Counted from the stretch's first letter, positions 24,405 through 33,988 are shown. The stretch is DNA of 64,000 bases from Terribium retamae (GCF_022347545.1 NZ_JAKREW010000029.1:1-64000), one strand, 5' to 3'. The notes: generated by a model from the sequence alone, not told the origin. Numbers and translations: made by a program.

Positions 24405-25346
24405 ATGGCATCGCAATCCAGGAAGGTCATCTATGCCGCGCTTGCCGGCAATCTCGGGATCGCGCTCGCGAAGTTTGCTGCTGCTGGGTGGACCGGTAGC
24501 TCGGCGATGCTTAGCGAAGGGGTTCATTCGCTGGTCGATACAGGCAATCAGGGGCTACTTCTCTATGGGCTGAAACGCTCCGAGCATCCGCCAGATCGCG
24601 CGCATCCACTCGGCTACGGACGGGAGCTCTATTTCTGGGCGTTCATCGTAGCGCTTCTGATCTTTTCTCTCGGGGCCGGGGTCTCCATCTACGAAGGTGT
24701 TCTCCACATCATCTCTCCACAGAGGATCGAGAACCCGCTGATAAGCTATGCGGTGCTCGGGGTGTCGATGCTTTTCGAAGGCACATCCTGGTGGATCGCG
24801 CTCAAGGAATTCCGAAAGGACAAAGAACCGGGGAGTTACCTGAAGGCGGTTCTGCGAAGCAAAGACCCGACAACATTTACCGTGCTGTTCGAAGACAGTG
24901 CGGCGCTGGTCGGGCTGCTGATCGCCTTCGTCGGCATCTCTGCGGCCCAGTTCTTCGACATGCCAGAGCTGGACGGCGTGGCGTCGATCGGCATCGGTCT
25001 CGTCCTGGCATTCGTTGCGGTGATCCTCGCCCGCGAGAGCAAGGGGCTGTTGATTGGGGAAGCAGCAGCACCGGCTCTGCAACGCGCAATCCTCTCAATT
25101 GCCGATCGGGATCCGGCCGTCGACCATGCCAACGGGGTTCTGACTGTGCATCTGGCGCCACGCCAGATAGTGGCGAATATAAGCCTGGAGTTCGTCGACG
25201 CGTTGCCGGCTTCGGAGATCGAGTTAGCCGTGGAGCGGATCGAAGCCGAGATCAAGGCAAGCCACCCGGAAGTCACATCGCTTTTCGTGAAGCCACAGCG
25301 GGCGGGGACTTATCTCGAGCGAAGCAAGGTGGTTTTGGCTAGCTGA
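24405..25346 (+). CDS. cation diffusion facilitator transporter
   Basis: A 313-residue CDF efflux protein with six membrane spans and a short cytoplasmic C-terminal domain. It starts MASQSRKVIYAALAGNLGIA, as in rhizobial homologues; ATG 24387 would add six residues. Metal-site features are visible: EGVHSLVDTGNQ in span 2 and a second polar patch (LFEDSAALVGLLIA) in span 5, the usual His/Asp positions of CDF proteins. HPLGYGRELYFWAF marks the loop before span 3. It exports divalent cations (zinc, iron, manganese or cobalt) in exchange for protons; the metal cannot be assigned. Confidence 0.88.
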   Translation: MASQSRKVIYAALAGNLGIALAKFAAAGWTGSSAMLSEGVHSLVDTGNQGLLLYGLKRSEHPPDRAHPLGYGRELYFWAFIVALLIFSLGAGVSIYEGVLHIISPQRIENPLISYAVLGVSMLFEGTSWWIALKEFRKDKEPGSYLKAVLRSKDPTTFTVLFEDSAALVGLLIAFVGISAAQFFDMPELDGVASIGIGLVLAFVAVILARESKGLLIGEAAAPALQRAILSIADRDPAVDHANGVLTVHLAPRQIVANISLEFVDALPASEIELAVERIEAEIKASHPEVTSLFVKPQRAGTYLERSKVVLAS

Positions 25347-25423
25347 AACTTCCGCCCGCAGAAACAGACCGATCGGAGTTATCCGACGATGTTCAGCAAA
25401 CCGAGGCGTCCGTTCTTAGGCTG

Positions 25424-25945
25424 TCAGTCTTCTAGCAATATTCTTTCGTCGTCTGAAAGTGCCGCGAAGGCTTCACGCGCTTCCGCCGGTGTCGTCTGGC
25501 CGTCGATAGCTCCTTCAACGATATCCCTTGTCGCGTGATATGCCGGTCCGCGTCGAGACTGCGGCCAGTCGATCAGCACGTCGATCGCGCCCTGCACGGA
25601 GGTGACCAGTCTGGACGACGCGCCCGTAGCGCCGGTTCTTATCCGAACCGGAGCGTCGAATGGAAGGCTGCCATCCATGGCGTCGCTGATGTCGACGGTC
25701 GCCTTCGCCAAGACGTTGGCCTCCCGCGCTGCGTCCGCAAAGGCCTCCCTTGCTTCGACGGGTTTTTGCTGCCCGTGCAGAACAGCCAGGCACACTGTTC
25801 TTGCCCTGATGTGCATGGCCGTGCCTTGCCGAGGCCAGCGGTTGATCAGCAAATGAGCGGCTTCCCTGGCATTGGAAACCTGATGGACTGTCCTCACCGT
25901 ACCGACCACGACCGGTATCGGTCTGTCGAACCATCCTTTTTCCAT
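25424..25945 (-). CDS. tandem DUF982 protein
   Basis: A 173-residue protein built of two DUF982 units. The first has WPRQGTAMHIRARTVCLAVL and EAREAFADAAREANV; the second has WPQSRRGPAYHATRDIVEGA and EAREAFAALSDDERIL. The function of the family is unknown. Start at ATG 25945 (MEKGWFDRPIPV) with GGGAGGAC upstream; an in-frame start five codons earlier is possible. A second, single-unit DUF982 gene is at 21263. Confidence 0.75.
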   Translation of the reverse strand: MEKGWFDRPIPVVVGTVRTVHQVSNAREAAHLLINRWPRQGTAMHIRARTVCLAVLHGQQKPVEAREAFADAAREANVLAKATVDISDAMDGSLPFDAPVRIRTGATGASSRLVTSVQGAIDVLIDWPQSRRGPAYHATRDIVEGAIDGQTTPAEAREAFAALSDDERILLED

Positions 25946-26063
25946 GAGAGGTCCTCCCAACGTATTTGACGATCAAGGTCAACGCGATCTGCGGGCAGAG
26001 GTTGCATGGGTCTGCAACTCGCCTTCCACAGGAGCAGCCAAGTGTCAGTTGCGGATCGCGGTG

Positions 26064-27944
26064 CTAGCTGGAGGCGAAGTTGGCGTGCTGCCAGCAACGA
26101 ATAATGTGACCTTCAGCGATCACGCTCCGCGGGGGGGCTGCCTCAAGGCAAGTTGGCTGCGCCAGCGGGCATCGGCCGGCAAATGCGCAGCCTTTATCCG
26201 ATATGCCTTCTGGGGCAGGGGAAAAGGGGCTCGCGCTGTCGATACCCGCATTGTCCGCGGCGAGCAGCATCGCGGTATAGGGGTGATTGGGGCCCTGGAA
26301 AATCTGATCGGACGAACCTTCTTCCACAAGGCGACCGCGATAGAGCACGCCGATCCTGTCGGCCATGTAGCGCACGACCCGGAGATCATGACTTATGAAC
26401 AGATAGGCAGTGTCGTCGCGGCGTTGCAGATCGTTGAGCAGGTTCAGCACGGTTGCCTGCACCGAGACGTCGAGGGCGGAGGTTGGTTCATCCAGGACAA
26501 CGAGCTTCGGCGTGCCCGAGAAGGCGCGCGCGATTGCCGCACGCTGGCGCTGGCCGCCGGAAAGCGCGCCGGGCCGACGCTCGGCAAATGCAGTGGAAAG
26601 CCGCACAGATTGCAGCAATTCGGCTACTCTCTGCGTTCTGGCCGATCGCGACAGGCCAGCCAACCGATGCAACGAGCGGCCAAGAATCGTGCCAATCCGT
26701 TGGCGCGGATTCAAAGTGCGATCGGGCGACTGAAAAACCATCTGCACGTTGCGGCGCTCGACCGGCTTGCGTCGCTCCACGCGAGCGGCAGCGGCTTGGC
26801 CCAAGAGTTCGACTGTGCCTGCGACGGGTGCCTGCAGGCCTGTCACGATCCTGGCGAGGGTCGACTTGCCTGAACCGGATTCACCAATCAACCCATAGGT
26901 CTCACCGGCGCCGATCCTCAGGTCGATTCCATGCAGCACTGGATGGCCACCGAAGGATTGTCGGATGTCCTTGCAGAGGAGCACCGGCTCGCGCAGACGC
27001 TCAACGGTAGAGATATGTTCAGCTGGTTTTATCGAGTCGCTATGAGAGGCCCCGGGTTCCGCAAGAAGGCCGTCGCGCTTGGTGTATGCCAGTGTCGGAA
27101 TGCTGCGGACCAGCATTTGAGTATAGGAATGCCGCGGTTCTTCGAAAAGCGCGTTTGCATTGCCGCTTTCGACGACAGCGCCCGATTGCATCACAGCGAC
27201 ACGCTCGCAACAGCGTTTGACCAGATCGATGTCATGACTGATCAAAAGGACGCTGGTTTGATGGCTTCGGCGCAACTCCTCTAGGATCGCGATGATCTCG
27301 GACTGTACGCTGGCATCGAGCGCGGTCGTCGGCTCGTCCAGGATCAGCAGGGCAGGGTCGAGTGCTATGGCAATGGCGATGTTGGCACGCTGCTGCATAC
27401 CGCCCGACAATTCATGCGGATAAAGCCGGAGCATGCGCTCCGGATCGGCAACGCGTACGCGGCGCAACAGATCTGCCGCTTGCCGGGCTGCATCCTTTTG
27501 GCCGGCATTGCGGTGCCGCACGATCGTTTCGGTAATCTGGCGGCCGATCGTCAGGCTGGGATTGAGCGCCGAACCGGGGTGCTGGTAGACGGCCGAGATG
27601 CGGTCTCCGCGCAGCCGCCGCAGCTCTTCTGTGGAAAGTGTTCGCAGGTCACGCCCCAGAAATTGCAGCGCGGAAGCTTCCACCTCTGTATGTTTCGGCA
27701 GGTAGCGCAAGGCCGCCAGCGCCACCGAACTCTTGCCCGAACCTGACTCTCCAACGATCCCCAACGCCTCGCCCGGCTTGACGCTCAGGGAGACGTTGCT
27801 GACTGCACGTTGCAGTGAACGGCCCGATCGGTAGCTCACGGAGAGGCGTTCGATGTTCAGAACGAATGGCGATGATGTCTCTTTCGGAACCACATTCTTC
27901 TCACTTTGCCGTCCGGGGCAACGGCTTCCGGATGTGAGATCCAT
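26064..27944 (-). CDS. fused dipeptide-type ABC transporter ATPase (DppD-DppF fusion)
   Basis: A 626-residue protein with two complete ATPase domains, as when DppD and DppF are joined. First domain: Walker A GESGSGKSS, signature LSGGMQQR, Walker B LILDEPTTALD. Second: GESGSGKST, LSGGQRQR, LVVLDEPTSALD, and the oligopeptide-type C-terminal motif CPLAQPTC of the OppD/DppD family. It would energise the peptide-type permeases encoded at 31927-33758, transcribed in the opposite direction and separated by a monooxygenase and a DUF427 gene. The start is ATG 27944, with weak ribosome site; GTG 19 codons downstream is an alternative. Confidence 0.92.
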   Translation of the reverse strand: MDLTSGSRCPGRQSEKNVVPKETSSPFVLNIERLSVSYRSGRSLQRAVSNVSLSVKPGEALGIVGESGSGKSSVALAALRYLPKHTEVEASALQFLGRDLRTLSTEELRRLRGDRISAVYQHPGSALNPSLTIGRQITETIVRHRNAGQKDAARQAADLLRRVRVADPERMLRLYPHELSGGMQQRANIAIAIALDPALLILDEPTTALDASVQSEIIAILEELRRSHQTSVLLISHDIDLVKRCCERVAVMQSGAVVESGNANALFEEPRHSYTQMLVRSIPTLAYTKRDGLLAEPGASHSDSIKPAEHISTVERLREPVLLCKDIRQSFGGHPVLHGIDLRIGAGETYGLIGESGSGKSTLARIVTGLQAPVAGTVELLGQAAAARVERRKPVERRNVQMVFQSPDRTLNPRQRIGTILGRSLHRLAGLSRSARTQRVAELLQSVRLSTAFAERRPGALSGGQRQRAAIARAFSGTPKLVVLDEPTSALDVSVQATVLNLLNDLQRRDDTAYLFISHDLRVVRYMADRIGVLYRGRLVEEGSSDQIFQGPNHPYTAMLLAADNAGIDSASPFSPAPEGISDKGCAFAGRCPLAQPTCLEAAPPRSVIAEGHIIRCWQHANFASS

Positions 27945-28069
27945 AATGTCTATAAAATTACTCGTATTGAATATGCGCGCAATCTAACCTTTTGCCGATT
28001 TGGAGATTTTCGGCCGCTTGCTTCGTCGACGCGGCGAAAGTTTTGACTGCAAAAGGGAAGGAGCCAGCC

Positions 28070-29428
28070 ATGGCGCACGGTCACATCATCCTCAGCGCGT
28101 TCTTCTTCAACCCGCAGGGCGATCATCGCATGTCATGGCGGCATCCACGCGCGCCGGGCCGCGAAATCCTCGATTTCGACTATTATCGGGATCTTGTGCA
28201 GGCGGCCGAACGAGCCAAGATCGATACGATCTTCGTCGCCGACCACGTATCGATCTGGGATTCGGTGAAAAGCGGCGTCGCCCACTATGCCAATGCCCGC
28301 CTCGAGCCGTTGACGCTTTTGGCGGCGCTGGCGGGGGTGACCAGGCACATCGGATTGATCACCACCGCCTCGAGTTCCTACAGCGAGCCCTACAATGTGG
28401 CGCGCTTCTTTGCCTCGCTCGACCATATCAGCAAAGGCCGGGCTTCCTGGAACGTGGTGACCTCCGCCATGGAAGAGGAAGCCAAGAATTTCGGACGCGA
28501 CGGCAACATCGATCATGCGCTGCGTTACGAAAGGGCTGCTGAGTACCTCGATATCGTCAAGGCACTGTGGGACAGCTGGGAAGATGAGGCGCTGCTGATC
28601 GACAAGGAGAGCGGCTATTTCGCCGATCCGGCCAGGGTCCACGCCATCAATCACAAGGGGCCGCATTTTAGGGTGCGCGGCCCGCTCAACGTCTCGCGTC
28701 CGCCGCAGGGCCATCCGCTGATCGTACAGGCCGGCTCCTCGGAGGACGGCAAGAATTTCGCGACGGCCCATGCCGACGCCCATTTCGCGATCTTCAGTAC
28801 CAAGGAAGATGGTGTCGGCTACCGCAAGGACATCAACGAGCGCCTGGCCCGCCATGGAAGACGCCCGGAAAGCTTCAAGATCCTGCCTGGGATCCTACCG
28901 ATCGTTGCAGGCTCGAAGGACGAGGCACTCGAGCGCCAGGAATACCTGCAAACCCTGCTTCCCGATCAGGTTGGCATCGACCTTCTGTCGAGCTGGAGCG
29001 GGCTCGACCTCTCCGCCTACCCGCCGGACGGGCCGGTGCCGCCGCTGCCGGACGAAAGCACGTTCAACGGCGGTCACACCTCACTCAATCGCGTTCGGCA
29101 ATGGGCCAAGCAGAACCTCACCTTGCGCGAGGTCGCACGCCGTCTTTCCAACAGCGGTTCGGTTCCGACAGTCGCCGGAACGCCGGTGGAGATCGCGGAT
29201 CAACTGGAAGATTGGTTCGTTGCCGGTGCCGCCGACGGCTTCAACCTGATGTTCCCGCTGCTGCCCGAAGACTGGCACGCCTTTGCCGAGAAGGTGGTGC
29301 CAGAGCTGCAGCGCCGTGGCCTTTTCCGGACCGAATACGAGCCGGGCACGCTGCGCGATCGTCTCGGCCTCCCTCGTCCGGCCAACCGCTTCGCAGAGCA
29401 ACGTGACAATGAACGTGCGGTCTCGTGA
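28070..29428 (+). CDS. NtaA/DmoA-family FMN-dependent monooxygenase
   Basis: A 452-residue LLM-class flavin monooxygenase of the nitrilotriacetate / dibenzothiophene / dimethylsulfide group. Motifs are AERAKIDTIFVADHVSIWD, LEPLTLLAALAGVTRHIGLI, SLDHISKGRASWNVVTS and GHPLIVQAGSSEDGKNFA. It needs reduced FMN from a separate flavin reductase, not seen here. Start at ATG 28070 with AAGGAG upstream; the open frame to 27992 lacks a site. It heads a plus-strand unit with a DUF427 protein, a peptide-type binding protein and two permeases, so it probably oxidises a compound imported by that transporter. Confidence 0.9.
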   Translation: MAHGHIILSAFFFNPQGDHRMSWRHPRAPGREILDFDYYRDLVQAAERAKIDTIFVADHVSIWDSVKSGVAHYANARLEPLTLLAALAGVTRHIGLITTASSSYSEPYNVARFFASLDHISKGRASWNVVTSAMEEEAKNFGRDGNIDHALRYERAAEYLDIVKALWDSWEDEALLIDKESGYFADPARVHAINHKGPHFRVRGPLNVSRPPQGHPLIVQAGSSEDGKNFATAHADAHFAIFSTKEDGVGYRKDINERLARHGRRPESFKILPGILPIVAGSKDEALERQEYLQTLLPDQVGIDLLSSWSGLDLSAYPPDGPVPPLPDESTFNGGHTSLNRVRQWAKQNLTLREVARRLSNSGSVPTVAGTPVEIADQLEDWFVAGAADGFNLMFPLLPEDWHAFAEKVVPELQRRGLFRTEYEPGTLRDRLGLPRPANRFAEQRDNERAVS

Positions 29429-29450
29429 TCGCTTCAGAGGGAATGATGCC

Positions 29451-30236
29451 ATGAACGCGCCCGTCACAAACACGAAGCTGCAGCCACGCGAAGTCACCAC
29501 GCCTCAGCTCATCAATGTCCTTTCCAGTCCCAAGCGCATCCGTGTGCGTTTCAATGGTGGGACGATAGCCGACAGCCGCGACGCGCTCGTGCTGCGCTCA
29601 AACCATTTCCTGCCGATCTATTTCTTTCCGCCTGCATCCGTCCTGCCATCTGTCCTCAAACCTTCTGGACACCGCGACCCGCATGAGGTCGGCGGCGAGC
29701 GTCAATATTGGGACCTGGACACCGGTGGTCGCCGAGTGGCGAACGCCGCCTGGACCTTCGTGTCGCCGCCGGACGAAGAGCTTGGTCCGCTTGCCGGCCG
29801 TATCGCCTTTGTCTGGAACGCCGTCGACCAATGGCTCGAAGAAGAGGAAGAGGTCTTCGTCCATGCGCGCGACCCTTACGCCCGCATTGATGTGCTGCAC
29901 AGCTCAAGCCATGTCCGAGTCTGGTTCGACGGTGAGCTTATCGCCGACAGCCGGCGCCCGGTGCTGCTGTTCGAGACCCATCTGCCGACCCGCTACTACA
30001 TCCATCCGGACGACGTGCGGCTCGATCGCCTCGTTGCGTCCGACAGCACGACCCGGTGTCCCTACAAAGGCATCGCCTCCTATTGGTCGGGCAAGCTCAA
30101 GGATGGCTCGATCACCCAGGATATCGCGTGGAGCTACCGCGATCCGATCGACGAGATCCCGAAGATCAAAGGGCTGATCGCCTTCTATCCGCAAGCCGTG
30201 GACCGCATCGAACTCGACGGCGAAATCGTCTCCTAG
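29451..30236 (+). CDS. tandem DUF427-domain protein
   Basis: A 261-residue protein with two DUF427 units. Each begins with a strand set of the type RIRVRFNGGTIADSRDALVL or HVRVWFDGELIADSRRPVLL and continues with a YYIHPDDVRLDRL / YFFPPASVLPSVL segment and a GxxxYWxL motif. DUF427 proteins are small beta-rich proteins of unknown role. Start at ATG 29451 with AGAGGGAAT upstream, 22 bases after the monooxygenase stop, so one transcription unit. Its place between the oxygenase and a binding protein suggests a role in the same pathway. Confidence 0.82.
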   Translation: MNAPVTNTKLQPREVTTPQLINVLSSPKRIRVRFNGGTIADSRDALVLRSNHFLPIYFFPPASVLPSVLKPSGHRDPHEVGGERQYWDLDTGGRRVANAAWTFVSPPDEELGPLAGRIAFVWNAVDQWLEEEEEVFVHARDPYARIDVLHSSSHVRVWFDGELIADSRRPVLLFETHLPTRYYIHPDDVRLDRLVASDSTTRCPYKGIASYWSGKLKDGSITQDIAWSYRDPIDEIPKIKGLIAFYPQAVDRIELDGEIVS

Positions 30237-30272
30237 CCGTTCCCCTCACTTCCTCCATTCATCGGAAAAACA

Positions 30273-31913
30273 ATGACCAAACGTTCTGACATCGATGCCT
30301 TGCGCGGCCTGTCTGGCGACCTCTGGAACATCGCCGTGGATGAGCATGCCTCGGGGTTCCTCAAGCGGCGAGACCTGCTCAAATACGCCATGCTGATCGG
30401 CCTGACAGGGTTCGCGACATCGCAAGGACTCGGCTTTTCAGGCACGGCACGCGCCGCCGCTAAGCCCGGCGGCACGGTCCGGGTCGGCCTCGACCAACCG
30501 ACAGCCGCCATCGATCCCATCCTTGTGACGGACCCGGCCAGCATCGCGCTGATCAGCCAGGTTGGGGAATATCTGCTGCTGGATGACCCGAGGGATGGCC
30601 TGCTGCCGCGACTCGCCGTTTCCTGGGAAGCCGACGAGACCGCCCAGCGCTGGACCTTCAAGCTGAGGCAGGGCGTCAAGTTCAACGACGGTCGAACGGT
30701 CACGGCGAAGGATGTCGTCGCCTCTTTCGAGCGGCTGGTCGACCCGAAGAGCGGCTCATCCGCTTTGTCTGCCTACAAGGGGATCCTTTCCAAGGGTGGC
30801 ATCCGACAGGTCGATGAGCAGACGGTTGCCTTCGAACTCGATGCGCCCAACAGCAACTTTCCATTTTATGTCTCGTCCGACGTCGTCAACGCCATTATCC
30901 TGCCCGCCGACTATGGCGGCGACTTCGAAAAGACCTTCATCGGTACCGGTCCGTTCAAGCTGGAATCCTTCCGCCCCAAGCAGGGCGCGACCTTCGTGCG
31001 CAATCCCGACTACTGGGGCGAGCAGGCGCTGCCCGACAAGATCGAAATCAAGTTCTTCGATGACTCGCAGGCGCAACTGCTGGCCCTGCAGGCCGGCCAA
31101 CTGGACGTAATCCCCGAAACCACTCGATCTTCCCTGGCGATCGAGGGCAATCCAGCCTTCCGGATCATCAGCGTGCAGGCAAGCTCGCACGACGAGGTGC
31201 ATCTGCGTACCGACCAGGCGCCGTTCACCGATAAGCGCGTGCGCCGCGCGCTTGCGTTGACGATCGACCGCGAAGCCGTGGTGAAGGGCCTGCTCAAAGG
31301 CCGCGCAATCGTCGGCAACGACACGCCGTTTGCGCCGATCTTCCCGTCATCGGATCCATCGGTTCCGCAGCGCAAGCAGGATCTTGCCGAAGCGAAGCGC
31401 CTGCTCGGGGAAGCGGGCTTTGCCAATGGCTTCGACGTCACGCTGACCACCGAGCGCGCCTACGACATCCCGGACTATGCCGTGCTGATCCAGAACTTCG
31501 CGAAGAAGGCCGGCATCAACATCAAGCTCAACGTGCTGCCTCAGGACGCTTATTATGGCTCGGCCACTTTCGGCAGCTCACCTTGGCTGGATTCCGTGCT
31601 CGGCATCACCGATTTCGGCCACCGCGGCACGCCCGATATATTCCTAAACGCAACACTCAAGAGCAGCGGCACCTGGAACGCGGCGCATTTCAACAATCCT
31701 GCTTATGACGGGCTGTTACTCGACTACAGCAAGGCACGCGATCTTCAGGCACAGAGGCTGGTCGCCGGCAAAATCCAGAACCTGCTGCTGGACGAGACGC
31801 CGCTGATCATCAGCTACTTCTCGCAATACAGCCGTATCACCAGCGCAAAGATCGAGGGCGTGCGGTTTACTGCGATATCGCATCTCCTGCTCGATCGCGC
31901 CTCCTTCGCATGA
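30273..31913 (+). CDS. peptide-type ABC transporter substrate-binding protein
   Basis: A 546-residue family 5 extracellular solute-binding protein. The N-terminus carries a Tat-like signal (KRRDLLKYAMLIGLTGFATS, then cleavage after ARA); mature motifs include LLDDPRDGLLPRLAVSWEAD, FKLRQGVKFNDGRTVTAKDV and LALTIDREAVVKGLL. It captures a peptide or opine-like ligand in the periplasm and delivers it to the DppB/C-like permeases that follow. The spacing and direction (36 bases after the DUF427 gene) fit an operon. Confidence 0.92.
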   Translation: MTKRSDIDALRGLSGDLWNIAVDEHASGFLKRRDLLKYAMLIGLTGFATSQGLGFSGTARAAAKPGGTVRVGLDQPTAAIDPILVTDPASIALISQVGEYLLLDDPRDGLLPRLAVSWEADETAQRWTFKLRQGVKFNDGRTVTAKDVVASFERLVDPKSGSSALSAYKGILSKGGIRQVDEQTVAFELDAPNSNFPFYVSSDVVNAIILPADYGGDFEKTFIGTGPFKLESFRPKQGATFVRNPDYWGEQALPDKIEIKFFDDSQAQLLALQAGQLDVIPETTRSSLAIEGNPAFRIISVQASSHDEVHLRTDQAPFTDKRVRRALALTIDREAVVKGLLKGRAIVGNDTPFAPIFPSSDPSVPQRKQDLAEAKRLLGEAGFANGFDVTLTTERAYDIPDYAVLIQNFAKKAGINIKLNVLPQDAYYGSATFGSSPWLDSVLGITDFGHRGTPDIFLNATLKSSGTWNAAHFNNPAYDGLLLDYSKARDLQAQRLVAGKIQNLLLDETPLIISYFSQYSRITSAKIEGVRFTAISHLLLDRASFA

Positions 31914-31926
31914 GCGGGGGATATCG

Positions 31927-32886
31927 ATGACGCTGTACCGAACCATCGCTGCACGCATCGGTTCGCTGCTGTTGACGCTGTGGCTGGTCAGCGCGCTGGT
32001 CTTTTTCGCCGGGCAGGTTCTGCCGGGCGATGTCGGACGCGTGATGCTGGGGCCATTTGCCGATGCTGAGGCGGTTGCTGCACTCAACCAAAAGCTCGGC
32101 ACCGATCAGCCCGTGCTCGTGCAATATTGGCGTTGGTTCGAAAAGGCGATCCAGGGCGACTTCGGCGTATCGTTGTCGTTGCGCCAGCCGGTTGGCCCCT
32201 TGGTTCTGGAAAGTCTCCGCAATTCGGCAGCACTGGCCGGTGTCTCGCTCGCCCTGCTGATCCCGCTGGGCATCGGCGCCGGTATTGTCGCTGGCTTGAA
32301 AGCCGGGAGTCTTGTTGACCGGGCAATCGTGTTTTCTGGCGTTTCCCTGGGAATCGTGCCGGACTTCGTTTCCGGCCTTCTGTTGCTGATCGTGTTCGGC
32401 CTATGGTTGAACTGGTTCCCTATATCAGGGGTTGCTCCGGTCGGTTCAGGCTTCTGGACGAACAGCTATTACCTGATCCTGCCGGCATTGCCGCTCGTGC
32501 TCAATCTCCTGGGCTATATTGCGCGCATGATTCGTGCCGGCGTGATCGAGGCCGTCAATGCCGACTATACGCGGTCAGCGGTGCTGAAGGGGCTTACCCG
32601 GCGCGAAATCATCTTTCGCCATATGCTGCCCAACGCGTTGACGCCGACCATCGCAGTGATCGCAACGCAGAGCGGCTTCCTGCTCGGCGGGCTCATCGTC
32701 ATCGAAGCGCTGTTCGGCATCCAGGGACTAGGTAATCTCGTCCTGACCGCGGCGAAGGGGCGAGACTTTCCCACTCTGGAAGCCGGCGTTCTGGTGATCG
32801 CCGCCATTTTCGTGGTTTCGGCGACTGTCGGCGATCTCATCCAGATGCTCCTCGACCCGCGTCAGCGGCGTAGGGCGGCAGCATGA
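31927..32886 (+). CDS. peptide-type ABC transporter permease, DppB-like
   Basis: A 319-residue inner-membrane permease with about six spans. The C-terminal EAA-like loop (RSAVLKGLTRREIIFRHMLP NALTPT region) contacts the ATPase, and the family segment GLIVIEALFGIQGLGNL is present. It follows the binding protein by 13 bases, and its stop overlaps the next permease start (ATGA). Confidence 0.92.
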   Translation: MTLYRTIAARIGSLLLTLWLVSALVFFAGQVLPGDVGRVMLGPFADAEAVAALNQKLGTDQPVLVQYWRWFEKAIQGDFGVSLSLRQPVGPLVLESLRNSAALAGVSLALLIPLGIGAGIVAGLKAGSLVDRAIVFSGVSLGIVPDFVSGLLLLIVFGLWLNWFPISGVAPVGSGFWTNSYYLILPALPLVLNLLGYIARMIRAGVIEAVNADYTRSAVLKGLTRREIIFRHMLPNALTPTIAVIATQSGFLLGGLIVIEALFGIQGLGNLVLTAAKGRDFPTLEAGVLVIAAIFVVSATVGDLIQMLLDPRQRRRAAA

Positions 32887-33758
32887 CCGATCTTGTCCAT
32901 TCTCCGGCTTCCGACACTGCTGCAGGGAAACCGAGCTTGCGGGTGCGGTTGCGCAATCGGCTTCCCGCGCCGTCGACGCTGATTGGCAGCGTCATCCTGC
33001 TGTTCTGGGTTGCGTGCGCCGCATTTGGCCACCTGTTCGTGCCTTTCGACCCCTATGCGGAAGATTTCCTTGCCATGCTGGCGCCGCCGGATGCCACCCA
33101 TTGGTTCGGAACCGACGCGCTGGGCCGCGACATCCTTTCCCGCATCGTGGTCGGTTCGCGCGATATCCTGCTGGTCGCGCCGCTTGCCACATTGGCCGGC
33201 GTCGCGGCAGGCAGTCTGATCGGCTTGGTGTTCGGCTATTTGGGCGGCTGGGTGGATGCTATCGGCGCGAGGTTGCTCGACGCCCTCATGGCGTTTCCCT
33301 TCATCGTGCTGGTTACCATGACGTTGGTCGCGCTCGGCCCGTCGAACCTGACGGTCATCCTGGTGATCGGCATCGCCTACGCGCCATTGGTGGCGCGGAC
33401 CGTACGAACCGCTGTGAGGCAGGAGCGCGAGCGGGATTACGTGAGTGCGGCGCGGCTGGCGGGCGAGAGCTCGATTGGCATCATGCTGTTCGAAATCCTG
33501 CCGAATATCCGCGAGACGATCCTCGTCGAGCTCATCACGCGGCTCGGCTACGCCTTTTTTTCCATCGCCACACTGAGTTTCCTGGGGCTCGGTATCCAGC
33601 CGCCTTCGGCGGACTGGGGGCTCGCCATCGCGGAAGGATACGGGTTCCTGACCGGAGGCAAATGGTGGATCGTCGTCTTCAATTCCGGCGCGATCGTATC
33701 GCTCGTCATGGCGGCGAACCTGATCGCGCAAGGAGTGGATTCGTCCGAGCGGAACTAA
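32883..33758 (+). CDS. peptide-type ABC transporter permease, DppC-like
   Basis: A 291-residue partner permease. It has the N-terminal DppC region (FGHLFVPFDPYAEDFLAMLA and HWFGTDALGRDILSRI) and five or six membrane spans, with an EAA-like loop in ERERDYVSAARLAGESSIGI and the family motif LSFLGLGIQPPSADWG. ATGA overlap with the preceding permease. The last gene of the unit ends convergently with a 73-residue gene, with a 4-base overlap of stops. The ATPase is the fused protein at 26064-27944. Confidence 0.92.
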   Translation: MTDLVHSPASDTAAGKPSLRVRLRNRLPAPSTLIGSVILLFWVACAAFGHLFVPFDPYAEDFLAMLAPPDATHWFGTDALGRDILSRIVVGSRDILLVAPLATLAGVAAGSLIGLVFGYLGGWVDAIGARLLDALMAFPFIVLVTMTLVALGPSNLTVILVIGIAYAPLVARTVRTAVRQERERDYVSAARLAGESSIGIMLFEILPNIRETILVELITRLGYAFFSIATLSFLGLGIQPPSADWGLAIAEGYGFLTGGKWWIVVFNSGAIVSLVMAANLIAQGVDSSERN

Positions 33759-33976
33759 GGGAATTTCTTGCCCTTCAGTCCTTTGGGTTTCATCCCATCG
33801 GCCGTTTCCATGAACTGAGCAACCGTATCGATCCACGCGGCTGCCTTTGGAGGGATCTCGGCTTCTTCGGTCAGCCATGCCTCGACCAGAGATACGTCGC
33901 ATCCTAGAACTTCAGCCAAGGTCTCAACCGGCCAGTGGACCACGGAAAGGCATTCTTCGAGGCGTTCAGGTGTCAT
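33755..33976 (-). CDS. small HTH-like protein, 73 aa
   Basis: Short soluble protein with a predicted helix-turn-helix (PVETLAEVLGCDVSLVEAWL), as in Cro-type or phage-type DNA-binding proteins; the rest is EEAEIPPKAAAWIDTVAQFM and a basic tail KPKGLKGKKFP. Function unknown. It belongs to a minus-strand series of three small genes (with 33989 and 34339), which may be co-transcribed. Confidence 0.6.
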   Translation of the reverse strand: MTPERLEECLSVVHWPVETLAEVLGCDVSLVEAWLTEEAEIPPKAAAWIDTVAQFMETADGMKPKGLKGKKFP

Positions 33977-33988
33977 CGGAGTCCGCTT

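Noticed and set aside
26453..27010. Plus-strand frames opposite the fused ABC ATPase
   Set aside because: Shadow frames; the minus-strand product has two complete sets of ATPase motifs.
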